From Archilochus colubris (lineage: Eukaryota > Chordata > Aves > Apodiformes > Trochilidae), in NCBI GenBank assembly GCA_023079485.1, contig CM041090.1, positions 39,429,874 to 39,493,873 of the forward strand: a stretch of 64,000 nt of DNA, given 5' to 3'. The position numbers were made by a program, and so were the translations under genes. The notes under the pieces are model-generated. The model ran no database searches, was not told the DNA's origin, and saw only the letters and a program-made list of their open reading frames with translations. This document shows positions 57,207 through 64,000 of this stretch, in pieces; position 1 is the stretch's first letter; each line of letters opens with the position of its first letter.

Positions 57207-60175
57207 GAGACTGTTGCTGTATGAAATCTGGGGAGAGCTGCAGAAGTTATCATGCTATCACTGCATTGTATCTGGAGGGATATTCAGTTATCCCCTGCCA
57301 CAATATCATTTGGATAATTGCCCCTTGCAGGGGATCGGAGCAGGTATGGGGGGAAAAATAAGTGCTGAACAACTCAGCTTGGGAAGGAAACATAGGTTGG
57401 AGTTTATCTCTTGTTGCTGAAGCTGCCAGTAAAGCTAGGAACAGGAGGGGGGTTTGTTTGGGATTTATTCTGGGGGAGAAAGGCCCTGCTGTCTTCAGAG
57501 TGAGATGAAATCAAGTTCTGCTTGCAATACCTCTTACATCTTGTAGTTGGAGGCCAGGAGATTTTTATTATTTTTTTTTTCATCAAAATAAAGGAATGGA
57601 TGGGCCTGTGCTTATAAGAGAGCTGGCATTCCTACAACAAGCGTGGAGGTTGATAAGGATTTTCTTTATTCTTTTCAAAAATAACCTTTCCTGTGAAATG
57701 CAAGCTCAAGAACATTATCGGTTACATAGAGAAATCACATGAAAGGCTGCATTACAATAATGAAGAAAAGAGATTCTGAGAAGAGAGCAGCAGCAAAGGT
57801 ACTCAGTGCTTCCTCAGCTCCAGCTGCTCCTTCTCCACACAACTCTTGGTTTTGGTTTTTGGCAAAATCCTGCTTGAGGGGGACACATCATGCACACAAA
57901 CCACCCTAAAAGCACCATGCTGAGATCTCATCCTGTCCTTCCCAGGGAATACCCAATGCCTGAGGAGGTTTTCAGTGTGGGGGGGTTGGTGTAGCAGGGG
58001 TAGTAGTAACTCCATTTAATCTCCATTTGTAGTAGTTGCTACAGATGTAGTAACATATGAAGTAACATCCTGCTTATTGTAGTAATCTCCATTTAAGAGC
58101 TGAGGGGAATGGTGATGTTGTCCCTATATTTCTCCTAATTTGAGCCCCATACAGAATGGCATTTATATATATATATATATATATGTATATAGGGCACTAT
58201 CACATCCCTGGCCCTGCAAATGCAGTCCTGGCATTTTACTGAAGTCAAACCCATCCCTCCCATAAAACAGGGAAAGAAAAAATTCAGAAGAAATAATCCT
58301 ATTAATTAACACCCAAATCCTGGTCCCTTTGCACAGCCATGTGTGTGAGGGACTGGAGGCAGAGGGAAGGGAACACAACCCTCCTCTTTGGTTGGATCAG
58401 TGTTCCTGCTTCCCAGGCTGTCTGCTCTGTTCTTCCCAGTGTATTCCTGGCAGCTCCCATCAGGTACCACCCAGCACAGAGCTTTGTGGCTGCTCCTATG
58501 TTGTCCCTACCAGGAGCACACAAGAAATTAGTGAAAATAGTGCTTTCTCCTCCCAAGGCAGTCATGGGTATGTTTTGAGTGTCCTTATGGAGAGGGGAAG
58601 CTGCAATCCATACAATCCCACTCTCATAGCCTCATTTTTCCTTGAGAAAGGTGCTGAATTAACAGGAGCAAGAGCAGAGTGTCCAAGGACCTCATGGGTG
58701 GCTTTTAAGAGTTAGACAAATAACCATTCCATGAAGGCAAGGAATGGATGAGGTGGTTTCACAACCTACCTCCTGATTCCCCCTGGCTTTGAGCATCAAG
58801 ATCCCTCCATACAAAGAGAGGGAGTTACTGTAAAGCAGAGGCTGTGGTTGTTGCTTGGATGTCCCTTGTGAGTGTGGCTGTCTTGGAATTACATCTTGGA
58901 TTTATTTCAAGGGGTGATCTATATGCATTAAGTCAGAAACTATGGGATAGAAAATGCTTGTACAGCTGAGTTGGTCTTGGATTACCAGAGGACATTTCTG
59001 TGCCTGGAGTAGCAACAATTCTGGCTTTGCAGTACCCATTAGATTACTGGAGGCAACAGGTCCAGGAGAAACATGTTAAACTGGTTTGGACTCACTCTAG
59101 AACTGCTCCCCAAAGCCTGAAGAGCAGGCAAAACTTTCTAAGTGAAGACTCCTCTGGGCTGGAAATTATATCTCCAGGTGGGTCATGAAAACTCATCTCT
59201 GACCCCCAGGACAAGTCTCACTTCCAAAAATAATGCTGGCCCATGCATCATGCCTCCAAGACTTGCAGTTTTAAAATCTGTGGCCCAATTTCAACTGAAA
59301 AGGCAAAAGTTCTCAGAGATACAAAATTCTTATAAAAGTTGTGGAATTTGATGACTGGGAATGATCATGCTGAACTTGAGAGGAAAAAAAAGGAAATGTT
59401 GAGATCAAAAAGTATGTGGGGAGGTGATGGGGGACGTGGGGCAACAGTCTGTAGGACTTCATTAATTCCCAGGCTGGGAAAAGAGCTTCTTTGACTGATT
59501 TTCCTTTAAATGCAGAGGATTTCCACAAGTCCCAAGTGTCTGGCATCTCAGACCATGATCCTAAGGCACTGAGAAGCATTCCCATGCAAGGCAAAAGGTG
59601 CTCTTCAGATCCCCAGCTCTGCATTCCTGCCCTGTGTCTAGGTGTAGCAATAGAAGTGTAGGTGATAAATAAACCACCCTGAGAATTTAAAGTCAGAGTG
59701 GCTCTAAAACAGCTTCCCCATGCTTCCCCAGAAATGTAAATGTGCTGTGAGAGCAGCTGCCCTTGCCTGGACATAGATATGGGGAACAAAATTCCTTCAT
59801 GGCATCATACACAGACAGTGCCAGGTGATATTTGGCTTCTCAGCACAGATTTGGGAGGGCTGTGCTACACATTCACAGGAACCATCTTTCTTTTTGTACT
59901 CCATTTTCTCTTCTAATTCATCCACGGGCTCCTCCCTTTGCTGAACCAGGAATCCAAGGCTGATCCCTGGAGAATCACTTGGGTCTTGGCCCCTCAAGCA
60001 TATTCAGGTTGTTGTATGCCACAGGGGCAATGTTATCCCTACAGAGTTTTTAGCAGCATGCCTTCTAACCCTGTTTAAGCAGCTCCTGGCATTAAGATAT
60101 TCTGAACAATCATTAGCTCTATTTGCTGAGCCTTTAGATGTGTGAATCAGTGCAAACATCTGGAAGGAACAGGTG
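57207..60175. other. Non-coding stretch, no gene seen
   Basis: Unique sequence with a (TA)n tract at 58164-58191. The 158-codon minus-strand frame at 59313-59789 has no recognisable domain. Confidence 0.5.
58164..58191. repeat. (TA)n microsatellite
   Basis: TA repeats with one GTA interruption near the right end. Confidence 0.9.
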
Positions 60176-60179
60176 GAAT

Positions 60180-60635
60180 TCAACTGCGTTTGCTGTACTT
60201 TTCTATTTTAATGGTGTTTGGCTTCTCTTTTAATTGAACGTCGATTCTTTCTGGAGACCCAAATGTTACTACAGGCATATATGAATTTAATTTAGTTGGC
60301 AACGAGTTTAAAATTATTATTTCAGAGGAATTTTTGATGTTAACTAATGAGGCATCATACTCCATACAGATTCCTGGCATCTCAGCTTGCTTCCCTGAGG
60401 AACCACAGCCTGTGTGCTTCCCAATCCTACCTTGCTCCAGGGTTTTCTTGACTGAGGGCACTTCTGCTTCTGTAGCTCTTTCACTTGGTGACCCTTTAGC
60501 AGGAACTTCAGCCTGATATTTCATCTGAGGTGAAAGCCCCTTATCCTCTGCCTGTTGGTCCTCAATTTCTTCTTTCTTTGACTTCATCTTGGTGACAAAG
60601 AGGAGCAGTTCCCTGGAGCAGACATGTCCAAGCTG
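60180..60635 (-). CDS. Candidate coding exon or pseudo-exon, function unknown
   Basis: An open frame on the minus strand runs from just after an in-frame TGA at 60636-60638 to a stop at 60180, with the first ATG at 60587 (135 codons). The predicted protein is hydrophilic and lysine/glutamate-rich (MKSKKEEIEDQQAEDKGLSP at the start). It has a more mixed C-terminal part (NSSEIIILNSLPTKLNSYMP) and ends EKYSKRS. It differs from the proline/serine or leucine-rich chance frames elsewhere and looks like a disordered tail. An AG at 60614-60613 after TGTCTGCTCC could be a splice acceptor. I recognise no family, see no partner exon and cannot exclude a chance frame. A second frame (60766-60584) overlaps only its start. 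Confidence 0.28.
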   Translation of the reverse strand, partial: QLGHVCSRELLLFVTKMKSKKEEIEDQQAEDKGLSPQMKYQAEVPAKGSPSERATEAEVPSVKKTLEQGRIGKHTGCGSSGKQAEMPGICMEYDASLVNIKNSSEIIILNSLPTKLNSYMPVVTFGSPERIDVQLKEKPNTIKIEKYSKRS

Positions 60636-60923
60636 TCACCTTCATTGCCACTCCATAACTGGGTCATAGCACTTCTGGACACCACCACGTTCAGGCAAGT
60701 CAGCAATGAGAAAAGAAACCTTATTTTTAACTTGAAACTTATACCTGAAAGCAAGAAAATTCTCACATGTAATTCATGTTCCCCACCACCACTGCCCTAC
60801 TCCATGGCAGCATTGGGTTACTTGGAACTGTCCCATAAATAAGTATGATGACCAAAGCCTATTTCTAAAGGCATATGTTGGAGAGGAAGGAGAAAGGAGG
60901 AGAAAAGCAGTTATTACACTGCT

Positions 60924-61003
60924 GTTAGGAAGAAATTCTTTGCTGTGAGGGTGGTGAGACCCTGGCCCAGGTTGCCCAGAGAAGCTGTGGCTGCCCCATC
61001 CCC
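60924..61003 (+). mobile_element. Small internal CR1 remnant
   Basis: AGGAAGAAATTCTTTGCTGT, GAGGGTGGTGAGACCCTGGC, CCAGGTTGCCCAGAGAAGCT and GTGGCTGCCCCATCC match the end of CR1 ORF2 in sense (compare the reverse complement at 29.2 kb). Both ends are missing. Confidence 0.85.
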
Positions 61004-61202
61004 TCTACCTCCATCCCATTAATTTGGTAGTCAGTGTGCTCAGCTGCCTGGGGGCTCAATTTTGTGTCTTTCTGCTGCCTGAATCAGGCATTTAAGCCTG
61101 ACCCTTCCTTAGCTGTAACAAGGGATGCCCTCCTCATGAGCAGCTTCTAAATGTCTCCATTTCTCCAGATCAAAACAGCAAAACCGCTGCATTCACCGAA
61201 AC

Positions 61203-61474
61203 ATTCAAAAGAAATTAAAAACATAAAAAGTCTGGAGCCTGACCTCTACAATACTGAATATTGTACAAACACATCCCAGTGTCAAGGAGTTTAAGGGTTA
61301 AATAATTTCTCTAAACAGAAAGCCCTTCTTTAAACATTAAAAAACATTGGAAGGAAATTTAAAACATAAAAAGTCTGGAGCCCGACCTTACGATGCTGAA
61401 TATTGTACAAACACGTCCAAGTGTCAAGGAGTTTGAGGGTTAAATAATTTCTCTAAACAGAAAGTCCTTCTTTG
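61203..61474. repeat. 143-bp tandem duplication, two copies
   Basis: ACATAAAAAGTCTGGAGCCT at 61221 recurs at 61364. Both copies continue through GAATATTGTACAAACACR, GTGTCAAGGAGTTT and TAAATAATTTCTCTAAACAG. Roughly nine in ten bases match by eye. Not recognised as a named repeat. Confidence 0.9.
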
Positions 61475-61475
61475 T

Positions 61476-64000
61476 TTGCCTCATTGATCCCAGAAGGCTG
61501 GGGCCATGCTGCCTGCTCCCACCTTTCCCATCCCCGATTCCCACCAGCACCCACACCTGCTCCCACCCACACTGGAGCTTCCCAAGCAACCTGGCCAGGG
61601 CAGTATTTTTCTGTTTGGACACACACAAAAAAAAAGAGATGTGAGCAATTAACCAAGCCACACCTCCCCACACAACTTCTCATGCCTCTAAAGTTTCTAA
61701 AACTCAGGGTATCAGGTTCCCAAAATCCTTGCTGCCCAGGAGGGAGGTGTTGAACAGGTTGTGGGAGTTTGGCTCCCGAGTCACTGGAGCTGGGCTGCTC
61801 TATGCTGCTCACTGCTTTTGGACCATCAGGTTGTTTATATTTCTTTTTTTTTTTCACCTGCTAACATAGTTCCTAAAAAATATTTCTTTTAAAGAATAAC
61901 TTGGATTTTAGGTGCTTTTTTTTGAGGGGTGCCTGACTTTTCAATGCAATGCCATGCTAGGGCTTGCTTTCTTTTTTATTTATTTTTTTACCCATGTTTT
62001 AATGCAAGCAGGCCCTAGTAACAGCAATTGACAGCTGGTTTTCCATCTCTCTGAACCCAGCAGTGCTGCTGCTCCAAGACTCAGCTGGTTGGAAACATAT
62101 AGACAGCCAACATTTACATTCAGCACATCTAACATCATCTGGGACTTAAAGCCACAAGACTGGTGATGAATAGAGATAGACATTTAGTCACATCAAAGCC
62201 ATTTGCTAATTGCAGCCACTTCGTTGTTGTTTAATGTTTCATGTGCCAGATTAGTTGGTTGATTTAATTGGTTGGGCAAAACTTATGTTTTAAAGCAAAA
62301 CATTAGTTAAAACATGATGTATTCCCTCATGGAAAACTCCCCTAAAATTGCATGCATCAGAAGTCAGGTTGTGCTTTGTAATTCTGGGCTGGATTCTGTA
62401 GTCAGTCTGCCTACAGAGTAGAAAATTAAAGTTTCCTATTGAAAAGTCTACTATGGAACAGCAATTTAGTAAGGCATTCTATTTCATAAATATATATTTT
62501 AAGGTATTAGATTAATTTTTACTAAACACATCAGGTAGGGTGATAATTCTCTTCTACAATCTGGTTTATTTTTGTAATATATGAATGGGGCCATAGTAGA
62601 AATAGATGGAATGGGATGGCAGGGTGAAATTTATATAGTTCTTATGTCCAGGGCTGCTATCTATATGAATATATTGAATTAATGTGAAAATATGTCTGTT
62701 CATGCCTGTGTCTGTGTGACACATGGATAATGTCAAGATTTACACTCTGATTTACACTGTTTAAGTTTAAACCCAAACTTAAACCTGCTAGTGCAAAACA
62801 GACTGCACAGGAGGTTGATTCAGACACCTCTTAGTGCCTCAGTATTTCACCAGAAAACACCCCAAATCTTCACCAAGCTTCCCAGGAGCTGCACACCAGG
62901 ATTGCCCAAACTACCACAAATTCTGGGTCCTGGTCCCATGGGAGAGAGGACAAGGAATTTTTCCCTAGCACAGGAGTTGACCATGAGCACTGAAACCAAG
63001 ACCTTAACTGCCCTAAAATCTTGGGGGATTTTCATGATAAATATTTTTTCCTGAAAAGCTTCAAAGGTTTTGAGCTAATTTTGCTGCTAAAAGGAACATT
63101 TTCCAAGCCCAAACCCTCTGTATGTTTGCATATGTCTATATATGAATATTAAAATGTTGAGTATGTGGACCACCAAAAGTTTGTTTAGCTTGAAGTTAGA
63201 GATTTGTTTTGCTTAGAATTTGGTCTCTTGATATTTGGCTGATCCCTTTGTACTGGCTTTTATCTTAATTGCTTTTTAAACTATAATTATGATGCCACAT
63301 CCACATGGCTATAACACCACTGTAGTTCATGTTGAGCATGTTGCATTATCACTTCTATTTTTTAAGTGTTGTTTGTCTGTTTTGTTTTAATTCAGATGCA
63401 AAATTTACATACTTCAGCCATGAAGGAAAATCTAAGTCAGGGAGAAAATAATTTTTTTTTTCTGTATTTGAGAAAATAAAATAGTTTGCTGAATATTAAA
63501 TTAGAGGGGAAAAAAAAATAAATTTGTTCTCTACAATGCTGAAATTATAAAAGAGGAAAAATGGTCTGTTTAAAGATCCAGCTGAAATTTTGCATGCCAT
63601 TACCCCATAAATAGAGTCTCACATGTACGAGCATTTTAATGTGTATATAGCAAAGCCATATTGACACTGCAGACTATCATTACTCCTTAAGGAAATGTCA
63701 GGGGCTTTCCTTTCTTATTTGAACGAGCTGTGAATTTATAATTCTTTCAGCCAGTTGGTTTTAATAAGCTATCCCTCAGTTATTCACATTTAATTCTCTA
63801 AATACCTATTTGAAGACTAAACCACAGCAATCCATTAGGGCAAGTAATGCAGCCCAGCCTTGAAAAAGTCCAGGCAGGGTTGTTAGCACAGTGTCCTGCC
63901 AACCCTAATCCTCCTCTCAGCAGAAGTATTCCAGCATTTTGGGGGAAAAAAATGCAAGCCCCTGGTTTGCAGCATCCCTTTCCCCACGCAAAGCCACGGG
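61476..64000. other. AT-rich non-coding stretch, no gene seen
   Basis: Unique AT-rich sequence to the end of the window with one perfect inverted repeat (62759-62784) and short A/T runs. The 134-codon minus-strand frame at 61453-61857 is a low-complexity chance frame. Confidence 0.5.
62759..62784. repeat. Perfect 10-bp inverted repeat
   Basis: GTTTAAGTTT at 62759-62768 and AAACTTAAAC at 62775-62784 are exact reverse complements with a 6-nt AAACCC loop. Confidence 0.9.

Overview
The window looks like a non-coding stretch of a bird chromosome. The dominant interspersed repeats are CR1 (chicken repeat 1) LINE fragments. Most are cut off at the 5' end and finish in the CR1 3' signature: a GATGATCTCTGAGGTCCCTTCC-like block followed by ATTCTATG repeats. 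Two short solo LTRs and one decayed MIR-type SINE fit the same picture. The bird assignment (about 0.85) rests on CR1 dominance, the CR1 3' ends, and the lack of mammalian L1/Alu or abundant DNA transposons. Crocodilians and turtles also carry CR1, so they are not strictly excluded. I found no convincing protein-coding gene, rRNA, tRNA or CRISPR. Almost all open frames are chance frames or relics of CR1 ORF2.

Layout. 1-12 kb: one young CR1 (0.9 kb), several decayed CR1 pieces, a 209-bp solo LTR with a perfect 6-bp target duplication (7.48 kb), and a head-to-head pair of older CR1s (10.4-11.4 kb). 13.9-15.05 kb: a CpG-dense patch, then an unusual two-module tandem array with unit lengths of about 123 and 170 bp. 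15.6 kb: MIR-like SINE. 17.3-27 kb: the densest part, with five young CR1 copies from two lineages, one older CR1, two small tandem duplications and a 20-bp minisatellite. 27.7 kb: a second solo LTR, 302 bp, again with a perfect 6-bp target duplication. 28-43 kb: sparse decayed repeats. Non-repetitive sequence with retained CpG and homeodomain-like TAATTA or octamer-like motifs, at 39.4-40.8 kb, could be conserved regulatory DNA. 43.3 and 45.3 kb: two CR1s of a third lineage in inverted orientation. 46.2-64 kb: almost repeat-free, with a CpG-dense patch at 50.84 kb, one possible lysine/glutamate-rich coding or pseudo-exon on the minus strand (60.18-60.64 kb), a small CR1 remnant and a 143-bp tandem duplication.

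The best-supported results are the two solo LTRs with intact target duplications, the modular satellite, the CR1 insertion structure (shared 5' truncation point, candidate target duplications) and the asymmetric repeat density. The candidate exon and the regulatory elements are inferences that need cross-species alignment or RNA data.
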